From positions 1 to 64,000 of the IMG/VR virus record IMGVR_UViG_3300034073_004354: a stretch of 64,000 nucleotides of DNA, one strand, 5' to 3'. Under the pieces are notes generated by a model. The model saw nothing but the letters and a program-made list of their open reading frames with translations. It had not been told where the DNA came from and searched no databases. The translations under genes were made by a program, and so were the position numbers. Source of the stretch: a virus. This document shows positions 18,682 through 27,784 of the stretch, piece after piece. Every line of letters begins with the position of its first letter. Within the stretch, counting starts at the first letter, position 1.

Positions 18682-19842
18682 CTATGCCAAATAGTTTTTA
18701 ATAAACTCAACGCCTTGCGATTTACCATCTTCTTTCTTTTTGGTGGTGGAAATAGTTCCACGGTCAATAAAGATTGGGTGACCCATGTCTTTTAGAATTT
18801 GAAAAATTGCAAGTTCTTCCCTGCTATCAAGCTTATATTCTTTCTTTAAAAATTCATAAACCTCTTCAAATGGCTTGCCAGAAGAAACAACTGAATTAAC
18901 TAAAATACCACTAATGGCTCTTTCAAAAGGTGTCATTACCAATTGGATAATTGGTGTGCTGGCCTGCTTCTCTATTTCTGCTTCTTTTACCAAAGACAAT
19001 GTTTCTTCTGCTTTTTTGCTTTTTTCATTTAACTTCTTAATATGCTTCTTTAGTTTAGTAATGCCTTGTAGAATCTCTACGCGAACTTCTTCTAACTTTG
19101 CGATATCTAGACAATTATCTTCATCACGCCTTAGTGCTTCCGAAATCTCTTTGTTTAGCTTTGTAAGGAATTGAATAGCTCTCTCACAACCAAGTGTAGA
19201 GGAACCATCGTGCTTAGGAATTTCTGCTGGATATATCTTAAGTATATAGGCCATAAATTGCTTGGGGTCTCTGTCTTTTTGCCAATCAGTAACCACTGCT
19301 TCTTCTTCTGGCTCTTCATGTAGATCAGATTCTATAACCCCATCTACGCCAGGTAGCATTAATTCAATTGTATCTTCACCACCTCCCAAACCAAGAACAG
19401 ACTCATCGTGAATCATAATTTCTGGGTCTTGAAGATCCACAACCTCTAATCCACCTACAAGTTCTTGACCCATGTCTGGATGATGATGATGTTCCATCTC
19501 ATGGGAATGATCCTGCTCATGTTCATGCTCATGAAATTGAATTGGCATTTCTGAATGCATCATAGGCTGACCAAGCATAGGGGGTGGTAAGGCTGCATCC
19601 AAGGACTGGAGTAGATCCATCTTGTGTGCTTCTGGTTCACCATCTTCTTCATGGATATGATATAGTTCACCAATTTGACTTGGGTCACCAGAAAGGTAGA
19701 CGAAGGTTTCGGAATCTCCATCTTCATCCTCGCTAAAATCAAAACCATCAAGCACTTCTTCAACAATGTTAGAATGCATATCTTGTGCTTTCTTAATATT
19801 GCGAGCGTCCTCTATATATTCTGTTACAATAAACTTTGACAT
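18682..19842 (-). CDS. Acidic virion-region protein with histidine-rich segment, unknown
   Basis: 386 residues. The N-terminal half is very acidic and has a striking histidine cluster at about 103-124 (FHEHEHEQDHSHEMEHHHH), likely to bind transition metals. Acidic Gly-containing stretches follow (GLGGGEDTIELMLPGVDG). The second half (about 185-386) is helical with a long Lys/Glu coiled coil (about 240-290) and ends in a globular stretch. It lies 10 nt upstream of the cysteine-rich gene. Two adjacent metal-binding proteins suggest a linked role. No family was recognised. Confidence 0.45.
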   Translation of the reverse strand: MSKFIVTEYIEDARNIKKAQDMHSNIVEEVLDGFDFSEDEDGDSETFVYLSGDPSQIGELYHIHEEDGEPEAHKMDLLQSLDAALPPPMLGQPMMHSEMPIQFHEHEHEQDHSHEMEHHHHPDMGQELVGGLEVVDLQDPEIMIHDESVLGLGGGEDTIELMLPGVDGVIESDLHEEPEEEAVVTDWQKDRDPKQFMAYILKIYPAEIPKHDGSSTLGCERAIQFLTKLNKEISEALRRDEDNCLDIAKLEEVRVEILQGITKLKKHIKKLNEKSKKAEETLSLVKEAEIEKQASTPIIQLVMTPFERAISGILVNSVVSSGKPFEEVYEFLKKEYKLDSREELAIFQILKDMGHPIFIDRGTISTTKKKEDGKSQGVEFIKNYLA

Positions 19843-19851
19843 TAAGCTCTC

Positions 19852-20922
19852 CTATCCATAAAAACTCATTAAACCTTTATTAGATTCAGATATTGCATTA
19901 TTATCTACACTCTCTGATGTATTAAATTGTCCCTGTAGCGGTCTAGCAGAATCACCAGTATATATTCTTGGATATAGTGGACTCGAGGGAACTGGCATAT
20001 TAATAGACGTTTTTTCCTCAACCACTTCTTCCAGATCTGTATCTAGCGAATCCTCCTCGGTATCCTTCTTTATTTCAGAAAGTTTAAACATCCTCTCTTT
20101 TCTACTACTTATATTAGCAAGTGTTTTAATTTTTTGTTTTGAATCATCTAAAAAATAATCTAAGGTTGGATTTTCTAAGTAATCTGCTAAGTATTTTTTT
20201 CTGATTAAAGCATCCTTAAACCTTCCTGATAACGGGACTTTTTTAAATAAATTTAATTCTTTTAATAATGAGATTGTTAATTCTTCATTAATATAAAGAG
20301 ACTTTGAAATTTTACTAGAAATATATCTATCCTTAATGTTTTTAAAATCAAAAATTTCAGGACTATCTAAAACAAACTCTTTAATCTTTGGATCTATTGT
20401 AAAATTATAACGAACAGCTAAATTGATAGCCCGATAAATTCTTCTTGGATCATCAGTTAGAGTAATTTCTGGAGGAACTGGTGTTTTAATTATTTTATTT
20501 TTAATATCCTCAAAACCCATCTCGGTTGGATCAGAAATTTCTGCTGTAACTAAATCTTGATGCAAAGTATTTATTGTAAAATCTCTGCTGAATGCTTCTT
20601 CCAGACCAGCAAACTTTCCATTTAAATATTCCTTTACACCTTCAGAAACAAAGTGGCTAGAAAAATCAAGATCCATTTCTGGCGAATAAACTGTAACATG
20701 ATAGTCGTCTGCTACTTCAAATGTGGAATCAATCTTTTCAGCAACCAAGACACCAAGTCTAAGAGAATCTGGGGAGTTTGTAGTGATATCTATATCTGTG
20801 GTTTTTACATTTGGAATCTTTAAATAGATATCCCTAGGAATTCCACCGACAATATACGGCTTCTTAATCAAGTAAGTATCCGCAGTTTCTTGTGTTAATC
20901 TTAGGATTTCTCTAAGAGACAT
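19852..20922 (-). CDS. CCA-adding tRNA nucleotidyltransferase-like protein
   Basis: 356 residues. The class II nucleotidyltransferase head is clear. It shows YIVGGIPRDIYL (GG-x-RD motif), TTDIDITT (catalytic DxD), FSRDFTINTL (RRDFTIN motif) and LTDDPRRIYRAINLAVRY (DDPxRIxRA motif with the following nucleotide-recognition region). Neck and body helices follow to about residue 270. The last 80 residues are polar and unrelated, perhaps a virion-targeting extension. The usual role is adding CCA to tRNA 3' ends. No tRNA genes were found in this window, and it is embedded among structural genes, so either tRNAs are elsewhere or the activity is reused. Confidence 0.85.
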   Translation of the reverse strand: MSLREILRLTQETADTYLIKKPYIVGGIPRDIYLKIPNVKTTDIDITTNSPDSLRLGVLVAEKIDSTFEVADDYHVTVYSPEMDLDFSSHFVSEGVKEYLNGKFAGLEEAFSRDFTINTLHQDLVTAEISDPTEMGFEDIKNKIIKTPVPPEITLTDDPRRIYRAINLAVRYNFTIDPKIKEFVLDSPEIFDFKNIKDRYISSKISKSLYINEELTISLLKELNLFKKVPLSGRFKDALIRKKYLADYLENPTLDYFLDDSKQKIKTLANISSRKERMFKLSEIKKDTEEDSLDTDLEEVVEEKTSINMPVPSSPLYPRIYTGDSARPLQGQFNTSESVDNNAISESNKGLMSFYG

Positions 20923-20927
20923 AATTC

Positions 20928-22523
20928 CTACTTAGTTGGTGGTGCGGCTGGTGCGCCACTTGTTAGTCCGGAATCTTGAATCCCTTGCTGGATTGAGGTC
21001 TGTGCTTCTGCATCAGACTTCTCAGCGGGCCCAGCAGCTTCACCTGACTCTTCCATTGGCTCTGCTTCCAGAACCTTATTAACTTCCTTATTGGTCTTGT
21101 TAATAAGATCATTCTTTTTGGCGTCAGAAATTTCTACCAGACTCTTGCCGCTTGATAACATGCCTAACATCTTGGTAACGCGTGTAAGTGCGTAAGAATA
21201 AGCATCAATAAGCTTACTCTGTGCTTCTGCTAACTCAGGGAACATTGGGGCAATACCAATCTTGTCAAGGATAATATCGAATTCGGCCAACTGTCTAATG
21301 GTACGACGGTCTGACAATCTTCCTGCAATTTCCTCTAGCTTCTCTACTGCATCACCTAATCCTACGTCACCAGCCAAAGACTCATACTCTTCTTCTTTTG
21401 CTTCCGTAATTGGCTCTAGTGCTTTTTCCAGAGAAGACTTTGGTTCTGCAGACTCTGTAACGGGGGCTGCTTCGCCAGCAGGTGGTGTTGTGGCTGGAGC
21501 CTGTTTAGTTACTTCTGGCGGTGGAGTTGTTGCCACGGGTGCTGCCGGTGCCGTTGGTGCCGTTGGTGGCTCACCAGTTAACTCCTGTGCGTATTTAACC
21601 AGCTCATTGTAACCATTATTAAATCCAAGTTTTTTAAACTTATTAGCATACTTATAAGCAACATCTGAAGCTGTAATGTTGGTTTGCAAACCACGCATTT
21701 CTTTGTCAAAATTAAAAAGATGTTCGGCTAACTTTTGAGCATCAGAAGCCTTAATGTTAGGATTGTGTGCCCTAATCAATCTATCCAACCTTCTTATGGC
21801 AGTATCTACTTTATTTTTCCAATCATAAAATTGTTCAAAGCTCTCTTGCTTATTAGAAGATTCTGTTTGGCTGGCGGAAGCCTGCTGTTGTTGCTGTTGC
21901 TGTTGTTTTGATTCCTGGTAGTTGTTGTATTCTTGCTTTAGATTTTGAATATCATTATAAACACTATCTGGGATGGCTGCATTTTCTAAACCATAATTAC
22001 CTGGCGAAACAACTGGGAATTGCCAAGCAGACTTGACTAGGCCAGGCTGCTTGCTATTGTATTTAAGATGCTCACCATTTTGATAGTATTTAATCCATTG
22101 CTTAAAAGAAATATCTTCTGCACTGGCCTTATCAAGTGTATTAGAATAATAATCAATTGCAGAACTAACAGTCATATCTTTACTTCTAACAGCATCATAT
22201 ATTTTAGAAACCATATCTGCCCATTTGTTTAAATCAAACTCACCATATTCTTCGACCATGCCATCAGAGTTTGAGTAGGCAATCTTATTTAGTCTAGAAA
22301 AATTTGTAAAAAATAAATAAAAATTATAGTTGGGGACGTCTATTTTTTGGAACAGACTTGCATCTTCAAAAGTTCTTTTTACAATATCACCATCATAATC
22401 TTGGCCAAAAGTAATTTGGGCAATCTTATGCAACTCTATTAGATTTTTATATCCATCTGCATTTTTTACTAGAACATCAGGATATAAAATCATAACTTCT
22501 TTAATATTATCTCTATAATTCAT
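20928..22523 (-). CDS. Virion-region protein with polyglutamine and Pro/Ala linkers, unknown
   Basis: About 531 residues. The start taken is the ATG at 22523, preceded by AGGGG at good spacing; a TTG 15 nt upstream would include that site in the gene. The N-terminal half is helical, with W and Y residues. A run of nine glutamines (after ESK, about residue 212) and a Pro/Ala/Thr linker (about 320-370, PTAPTAPAAPVATTPPPE) separate helical blocks. The C-terminus is acidic and helical. Such linker-rich proteins are common among internal or tail proteins of large phages. No domain was recognised. Confidence 0.4.
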   Translation of the reverse strand: MNYRDNIKEVMILYPDVLVKNADGYKNLIELHKIAQITFGQDYDGDIVKRTFEDASLFQKIDVPNYNFYLFFTNFSRLNKIAYSNSDGMVEEYGEFDLNKWADMVSKIYDAVRSKDMTVSSAIDYYSNTLDKASAEDISFKQWIKYYQNGEHLKYNSKQPGLVKSAWQFPVVSPGNYGLENAAIPDSVYNDIQNLKQEYNNYQESKQQQQQQQQASASQTESSNKQESFEQFYDWKNKVDTAIRRLDRLIRAHNPNIKASDAQKLAEHLFNFDKEMRGLQTNITASDVAYKYANKFKKLGFNNGYNELVKYAQELTGEPPTAPTAPAAPVATTPPPEVTKQAPATTPPAGEAAPVTESAEPKSSLEKALEPITEAKEEEYESLAGDVGLGDAVEKLEEIAGRLSDRRTIRQLAEFDIILDKIGIAPMFPELAEAQSKLIDAYSYALTRVTKMLGMLSSGKSLVEISDAKKNDLINKTNKEVNKVLEAEPMEESGEAAGPAEKSDAEAQTSIQQGIQDSGLTSGAPAAPPTK

Positions 22524-22538
22524 TATTATCCCCTGCAA

Positions 22539-22775
22539 TTATAATTTGTCTGTAATATTTCCAATTGCTATATACCAGGTGCTTTTATTTAATTTGGTTT
22601 CTTCTAAAACCTTTGAATCAGATACAACATTATATATATGTTTTAATACAATTTTTAATTGTTCATTATTTGGTTCCTTAACATTAAAATACTCTTTAAA
22701 GCTTTCGGCAAACCAATTTTTAAAAGATTCCAGCGTTCTTAAATTTTCTAGTTTAATTTCTAATTTATTCGACAT
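22539..22775 (-). CDS. Small helical protein, unknown
   Basis: 78 residues, charged and helical (LENLRTLESFKNWFAESFKEYFNV). The start overlaps the end of the preceding gene by 11 bp, which suggests translational coupling with the putative small terminase. No motif was recognised. The small size and position next to packaging genes fit an accessory packaging or head protein. Confidence 0.4.
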   Translation of the reverse strand: MSNKLEIKLENLRTLESFKNWFAESFKEYFNVKEPNNEQLKIVLKHIYNVVSDSKVLEETKLNKSTWYIAIGNITDKL

Positions 22776-23487
22776 CGATTATATCCAATTGTGGAAATGA
22801 TTGAGTTTGTTGATACTGCTGATATTGACTAGAACCGTATTGCATATTATTTAACCTTGAGTTTATTTTTTCTATAAAAATAGGAATGAATTTTGGATCT
22901 AATTCTTGCAATATTTCAAAAACAATATTTTTTAAAACATTGACTTGTTCATTAACAACATTAATATTAATATTATGTTCCACTCTTTTATCTGCAACAC
23001 CATCAACATATTTTTTCCAATCTTGAACTAAACCACGTTGTGTATTTAGTAACTCAACAAACATCTTATCTTCCCTAATAGAACCACCGGATTGTAGCAT
23101 ATTAAAATAATACTCTAATCTGGATCCAACCAAAGTCATCATTTCTAAGATCTTTCTATTTCCATCCAACTCATTTGAAACAATCTCGTTTATCTTTTGC
23201 TGATAAGCAGAAGAAGAAGCTAGAATTACTTTAGCTTCTAATTCTTTCGAGGTCAAGTCTTGTTCTTTTCTAACAGCCTTAATATTTTCTAAAATCTCTC
23301 CATCAAGATGTAAATGATCTTTTCTAAATTTCTGTAATGTTGCGTAAGAAATCCAGAGGCTTTTCTTCTTGGGATGTTTTTTCTTCAACCAAGCCTCTAC
23401 AATCTTTACCGACTCACCATTTAGAAGTCTTTTAATAATTTCTTCTTTTTCTGGATGTTTAAAGACTTTATTTTGCTGATCATTCAT
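22765..23487 (-). CDS. Possible small terminase subunit (helix-turn-helix N-terminus)
   Basis: 240 residues. Residues about 10-60 (KEEIIKRLLNGESVKIVEAWLKK...SYATLQKFRKDH) look like a helix-turn-helix or homeodomain-like DNA-binding unit of the kind used by small terminases. A long helical middle (about 85-190) could form the oligomerisation core. The tail is Gln/Tyr/Ser-rich and flexible. It lies upstream of the portal-terminase block in the same operon and directly after a terminator hairpin. Another DNA-binding structural protein is the alternative. Confidence 0.35.
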   Translation of the reverse strand: MNDQQNKVFKHPEKEEIIKRLLNGESVKIVEAWLKKKHPKKKSLWISYATLQKFRKDHLHLDGEILENIKAVRKEQDLTSKELEAKVILASSSAYQQKINEIVSNELDGNRKILEMMTLVGSRLEYYFNMLQSGGSIREDKMFVELLNTQRGLVQDWKKYVDGVADKRVEHNININVVNEQVNVLKNIVFEILQELDPKFIPIFIEKINSRLNNMQYGSSQYQQYQQTQSFPQLDIIDVE

Positions 23488-23505
23488 AACTACCTCTAAA
23501 GAAAA

Positions 23506-23541
23506 TAGCCCGCTAAAATAGCAGGCTAAATTTTCAATTTA
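23506..23541 (-). terminator. Probable rho-independent terminator, 19 nt upstream of the next gene
   Basis: TAGCCTGCT and AGCGGGCTA pair (one G-T wobble) around an ATTTT loop. A short T-rich tail (TTTTCT) follows on the minus strand. It lies downstream of the gene at 23562 and ends only about 19 nt before the next start codon, leaving no room for an ordinary promoter. It therefore probably attenuates rather than fully stops transcription, or marks a processing site. Confidence 0.65.
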
Positions 23542-23561
23542 TTATACCAATTTTTTTAAGA

Positions 23562-24029
23562 TTAGAGATACATTATATCTGTTTGTAGCTCTACACTTCC
23601 GCCTGGAAACTTTTTACCATCTTCTGTGGTAAATCCCTCATTCCAATCATAAGTCTTGTTGGTGATAGGATCTTGATATACGCCATCAGAAATTCTGCGA
23701 GCCTGAACGCCAATTCTGTCTGGTGAATATCTAGTTGATAAGGAACGGCTTACATATTCTACGTCTATTATAGACTTCTCGTGAACTGGACCAATATCAT
23801 ATAACTTTTTGGTTCGCTGGCCACCCCTTTCTGACAAGAAATGGTCGCGTGTTTCATAAGTCATTGGTTTGCCGAAAGGAGTCTGTAAGATACCATAGTC
23901 TTGTGAATGTTTTACTATTGAATCTTCGAGTATACTTTCTAATGCAGAAACTCTAAGTTCTCTAGCTAATTTTTTATCTTCGGTTTGTTTTGCTACTTTT
24001 ATTATTCTTAGAACCTTGGTGTCGTTCAT
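23562..24029 (-). CDS. Conserved-looking virion-region protein, unknown
   Basis: 155 residues. A helical N-terminus (about 1-45) leads into a region rich in Tyr, Arg, Gly and Asp (DHFLSERGGQRTKKLYDIG, VSRSLSTRYSPDRIGVQARR). It ends in DGVYQDPITNKTYDWNEGF, a beta-hairpin-like stretch. The composition suits a head or baseplate component. It is followed by a terminator and lies 8 nt after the 525-residue gene. Confidence 0.4.
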   Translation of the reverse strand: MNDTKVLRIIKVAKQTEDKKLARELRVSALESILEDSIVKHSQDYGILQTPFGKPMTYETRDHFLSERGGQRTKKLYDIGPVHEKSIIDVEYVSRSLSTRYSPDRIGVQARRISDGVYQDPITNKTYDWNEGFTTEDGKKFPGGSVELQTDIMYL

Positions 24030-24037
24030 TTTATTTC

Positions 24038-25615
24038 CTATGTAAAAATAATTCTGTTGGTAGACATCATGGCATCTTGAACATGATTCTCTGCTTTATT
24101 TCTACGTGCAGCAGGGATAACACGACCTTTCTCGTCAAAGGTAACCTTGCTAACTGGTAGTCCTAATTTTGGACAATATAGTTCAACAGAAGTTGGAACT
24201 TTAATTAAGTCACCACGATCATAAGCTTCTTTTATCATTTGCTTGCGAATAGATGTATCAGAAGAGTGTTTTAGTAATTGTGTAAATTGTTCAAATGCTA
24301 CGGCAAACTTGTCAGAACCAAATCTTTTTCCAATTACATCAAGAACGTCTTCTGCAATCTTATAGTCCTTGGTTGCTACACCATCAATCATCTTGTCCAT
24401 TAGCTGCTGATAACTCATTGAACCAAGTGGACCTTCATCTCTAGCAATCTTTACAGACTGATGTGTTGATGATAATGAGTCAGCAAATCTTTCAAAGCCT
24501 TCCTTGGAAAAGTCAAAGATAACTTCTTCTTTTGAAGTGGCTTTGGTTGCAAACTTTCTAGGCAACATAATGGCGGGGCCCTTTATTTCTACTGGTACTT
24601 CTATCCTGCTTTTACCTAATCTAGTAGGAATATCAGCAGAAAGAATTAAACCACGTTCATTAGAGCTTGCAACTTTAATATCTGCTCTGGGAATATTAAA
24701 ACTGGAAAGTTCTGCTGATAAAGTATTTATTGCCATATTGACTTGGCTTGTGCTGAATTTAGAAGCAGCGGCAACCAAGGAGCTTTCTAGTCTTTCCAGG
24801 TCTTCAAAGCCGGCAGGTAGGGCGACTTGCTTTTCTTCTAGGATGCTTTCGCCGGTACCACGCTCTGAGGCAAACTTTCTATTAGCTCTATCATTGCCAT
24901 CTTTTTCTGATTCTCTGATTGCAGTATACAAAGAAGTAGAATCTAGATTGACGGTTTCACCACCTAAGATAATTAGGTTAGGCTCCTTGGTTACGCCATC
25001 GCTAATTTGAACTGGGATTAAGGCTGAAGCCTTCTTCATTCCGGTGGTCTTATAATTGGCAGAACAGAGTGCAAAGTGTTCGTTTGCATGAACAACGTCA
25101 ACTCCCTCTGGTGTATGACCCAAGCCACTTAGCTTTGCCATTACAGCCTTTTGAATTGACTTATCTTTACCAGGCTTAAAAGTTCCAAAAGAAGAATCGC
25201 CGCCCAAAGAAAATAAAACAGAGAATGCATTAGACAATTCTGATTCTTTGTGGAGGGGCTGCACATTCTTTTCTTCCATAGTTCTTAGATTAGAACCAGG
25301 GTAGGCAACCTTGGCGAACTGACGGCTATCAGGAAGCAAATCACCTAAGGATTCGCGGAATCCAGTATGTCCACCAGATAATCCATACATCCTGTCATAT
25401 AGGCTGCCAATTTCTTTTTGATTAATAAATTCTTTATTGCTAGCAACTTTGGATAGAACATCACGCATGTTGCCAATTAATTGATCGGTAGGATGTTTTT
25501 CCGCAGCTTTTTCAAGTCTTGCAACGACATAATTAATTGGGTAACTCTGGCCTTCTTCAAGCCTATTTATTATTGAGCTAGCTTCTTTGAGTATATTTTT
25601 AATTTCTTTGCTCAT
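24038..25615 (-). CDS. Virion-region protein, unknown
   Basis: 525 residues with mixed alpha/beta composition. Notable stretches are an N-terminal helix pair (about 1-60), a Gly-rich segment (YGLSGGHTGFRESLGDLLPD), a central region with strands (ADIPTRLGKSRIEVPVEIKG) and a C-terminal globular part with CPKLGLPVSKVTFDEKGR. No known fold was recognised. It is the first large gene of the virion block in transcription order. A tail or baseplate-related structural protein is the most likely class from context. Confidence 0.4.
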   Translation of the reverse strand: MSKEIKNILKEASSIINRLEEGQSYPINYVVARLEKAAEKHPTDQLIGNMRDVLSKVASNKEFINQKEIGSLYDRMYGLSGGHTGFRESLGDLLPDSRQFAKVAYPGSNLRTMEEKNVQPLHKESELSNAFSVLFSLGGDSSFGTFKPGKDKSIQKAVMAKLSGLGHTPEGVDVVHANEHFALCSANYKTTGMKKASALIPVQISDGVTKEPNLIILGGETVNLDSTSLYTAIRESEKDGNDRANRKFASERGTGESILEEKQVALPAGFEDLERLESSLVAAASKFSTSQVNMAINTLSAELSSFNIPRADIKVASSNERGLILSADIPTRLGKSRIEVPVEIKGPAIMLPRKFATKATSKEEVIFDFSKEGFERFADSLSSTHQSVKIARDEGPLGSMSYQQLMDKMIDGVATKDYKIAEDVLDVIGKRFGSDKFAVAFEQFTQLLKHSSDTSIRKQMIKEAYDRGDLIKVPTSVELYCPKLGLPVSKVTFDEKGRVIPAARRNKAENHVQDAMMSTNRIIFT

Positions 25616-25618
25616 TTT

Positions 25619-26128
25619 TTACCCTTTTATAATCTTTCTTAATTCTGGAAACTCACTCATTAGAGCCAAACGCTTTGACTCCGGTTGTTCCATTAATACA
25701 TCCTTAACGAAAGTTTCATCATTAACATTTTCAAGTAAAGCAGTTTTGAAAGTAAAAATACTTTCTTTGTCAAATCCGAAGTTATCAGATGAGAATCTGG
25801 CAATAGGCACCTTCTTATAAGAAAGTGTGATATCGCTTTTGTCATAGCTGCTAACTACCGTCCAGTCTCCACGACCTTCGCTTTCATACTGGGGGTCAGA
25901 AGCTCTGATGAGGTAGGGCTTTCCTTCTACTTCAGAAACGGCCCATAATCCATTGTAAGGATCATCACTATGACGATAGACATCAAAGGCTACCTTCTTA
26001 ATAACACCGTCATCTTCTAAGCTCTTAGAATAAGCAATCTTGTCTTGGTCGCCCAAACTAGGTGCATTTCTTTTTACTACTTCTTCCAAGACTTTATCTA
26101 TGTTTGCCAAATATTTTTCTTTAGACAT
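25619..26128 (-). CDS. Virion-region protein, unknown
   Basis: 169 residues. A helical N-terminus (about 1-45) is followed by a compact beta-rich domain with the strands VAFDVYRHSDDPYNGLWAVSEVEG and DWTVVSSYDKSDITLSYKKVPI. The C-terminus is helical. It lies 3 nt upstream of the 525-residue gene, so the two are co-translated and may interact. It marks the probable boundary between the replication and virion blocks. Confidence 0.4.
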   Translation of the reverse strand: MSKEKYLANIDKVLEEVVKRNAPSLGDQDKIAYSKSLEDDGVIKKVAFDVYRHSDDPYNGLWAVSEVEGKPYLIRASDPQYESEGRGDWTVVSSYDKSDITLSYKKVPIARFSSDNFGFDKESIFTFKTALLENVNDETFVKDVLMEQPESKRLALMSEFPELRKIIKG

Positions 26129-26179
26129 TATACGCCTCTACTTAAATTTTCAATGTTATTAATAGAAATTTGCCCCGTT

Positions 26180-26614
26180 TCATTCCCCAGAGCCAACTTT
26201 GCTTTCTTCAATTCTTTTCAAAATATCCTTAATCTTCTTATTGTTTCTGCAAGCCTTTCTTAATTTTTTAATAATTCCGCCATATCTTTTTTTATCATTT
26301 TTATAGTCAATATTCCCGTGCATGGCTTTATGAACAGCAGATTGTGTAATACCAAGATGATCAGCTATTTCATTTTGTGTCTTACCCATAAGCCTCATAA
26401 GTAATATTTTTTTCTGATGTTCTGTTAAAAAATCACCATGCACAACATCATAAATTTCTTCTAGCAAATTTTCCTTTAAATCTTCAATCCTTTCGTCTAC
26501 TTCATTTTCTGACAAAATATGGTGAATTCCCCTTTCGACAGGAAAATTGTTTAATTTATTTTGCTCAAAAGAGATCTCTACAATCTTATATTGATATAGT
26601 TTGCTTTTATTCAT
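26180..26614 (-). CDS. Helix-turn-helix protein resembling sigma region 4
   Basis: 144 residues. Residues about 66-105 contain LTEHQKKILLMRLMGKTQNEIADHLGITQSAVHKAM (quoted in part): a helix-turn-helix of the sigma-70 region 4 / LuxR type with the GKTQNEIADHLGITQSAVH core. The flanking parts are charged and helical, and no region 2 is present, so it is not a full sigma factor. It directly follows the TOPRIM primase gene with no gap. A role as a transcription regulator or co-factor for late transcription is plausible. Confidence 0.6.
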   Translation of the reverse strand: MNKSKLYQYKIVEISFEQNKLNNFPVERGIHHILSENEVDERIEDLKENLLEEIYDVVHGDFLTEHQKKILLMRLMGKTQNEIADHLGITQSAVHKAMHGNIDYKNDKKRYGGIIKKLRKACRNNKKIKDILKRIEESKVGSGE

Positions 26615-27382
26615 TTAGCCTTCCCAATTAGGTATATAAGGTTCTAAGTCACTTAAGAATGACTTCTGGGTGCCGCCATTAGCAAAATATTCATCAACAT
26701 CTTTGCAGCCCTTGGGTAATAATAAAAATCTTAACTTTATACCGTTATTGGAATATTTGGTAGCAATTCTTTTCATTGAATTTTGACCACCATCATCCCG
26801 GTCTAGTATGAAAGTTATCTTGGAAGTATATCGTGCTAGTTTTAAGAAATGATTCTTAGAAAAAGCAGTTCCACAAATGGCAACGGAATTCTTAATACCA
26901 TTAGAATCTAACGCTATATGATCAAAATATCCCTCTACAACAAAAGCATTTTGTTCTTTTAATAAAGATGCCCTAGAGTTATTAAGCCCATAAAGAAAGT
27001 TAGCCTTTTTAAAGCTACTGTTTTTATACTTTGGTAACTCTAGGACACTCCGTTGTGTGTCTGGTAAAAGCGTTCTACCACCAATACCAACTGGATCTCC
27101 ATATTCAGAATAAATTGGAAATATTAAATAAAAAAATTCTGAGAACCGACTGGTCTCAGAATAGTCTATAATATTAAGCTTCTGCATTACACTAGGTGAT
27201 ACAAACCTGGTAAGCTTAGAAGTGTTCTGTGGAAAGTAACCTAGGCCATATTTTATAATAGCCTCATCAGCAAGGCCCCTTTTATTTTTTAAATAATTAG
27301 CGCATTCTTCTGAATTTTTTAGGTTATCTTGGCAGATCTTTACTAACTTCTTTAGTTCATCAGTTACATCATTTGAAGTCAT
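26615..27382 (-). CDS. DnaG-type primase catalytic core (TOPRIM), zinc domain absent
   Basis: 255 residues. It begins with the DnaG RNA polymerase-domain pattern (YLKNKRGLADEAIIKYGLGYFP, about 24-50), then IFPIYSEYGDPVGIGGRTL, KYKNSSFKKANFLYGL and the TOPRIM motifs VVEGYFDHIAL (catalytic Glu, about 149) and FILDRDDGGQNS (metal-binding Asp residues, about 190). The zinc-binding domain of normal DnaG is missing and is found as a separate gene at 57720-58259. There is also no C-terminal helicase-binding domain. It synthesises RNA primers, presumably together with the separate zinc protein. Confidence 0.87.
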   Translation of the reverse strand: MTSNDVTDELKKLVKICQDNLKNSEECANYLKNKRGLADEAIIKYGLGYFPQNTSKLTRFVSPSVMQKLNIIDYSETSRFSEFFYLIFPIYSEYGDPVGIGGRTLLPDTQRSVLELPKYKNSSFKKANFLYGLNNSRASLLKEQNAFVVEGYFDHIALDSNGIKNSVAICGTAFSKNHFLKLARYTSKITFILDRDDGGQNSMKRIATKYSNNGIKLRFLLLPKGCKDVDEYFANGGTQKSFLSDLEPYIPNWEG

Positions 27383-27385
27383 TAA

Positions 27386-27760
27386 TTACTCCAATTCTTC
27401 TTGGTAAGTTTCTGTTTCTTCAAGATTAGATTCTTTTAGCTTATTAAGATCTTTCATAGCTGAAATAATAAACTTAGATACATTAAAATTGCAATCTTGA
27501 TCACAATTTAATCCAGAAAGTTTGTTTTCTTCCAGGCAGGTTTCTACCTTTTTATTACAAGTTGTACAATCAAACTGAAAAGGCTTTCTCTTATCTAGAC
27601 GAACAATATCGCCACGCTGTTTCATGCTTAATTTTACAAATTTTGATACTGGAACTATTTTTGAACAAAATTCACAAATTACTTCATCCAAATCGACATC
27701 TAATGAGGCATTTGTTGTAATTCTTTTTCCAGGACAACCAGGTAGACAATTAATAAGCAT
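27386..27760 (-). CDS. Zinc-finger protein between recombinase and primase, unknown
   Basis: About 124 residues. The ATG at 27760 is preferred, with GGGAG upstream. Cysteine pairs CLPGCPGK (about 5-10), CEFC (about 31-34) and CTTC (about 61-64), with later single cysteines (CLEE, CDQDC), suggest one or two zinc-binding sites. The C-terminus is helical and acidic. It lies in the replication block 3 nt upstream of the primase gene, so a role as a primase or helicase accessory is possible. No family was recognised. Confidence 0.45.
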   Translation of the reverse strand: MLINCLPGCPGKRITTNASLDVDLDEVICEFCSKIVPVSKFVKLSMKQRGDIVRLDKRKPFQFDCTTCNKKVETCLEENKLSGLNCDQDCNFNVSKFIISAMKDLNKLKESNLEETETYQEELE

Positions 27761-27784
27761 TATCACTCTCCCATATTAATAGAA

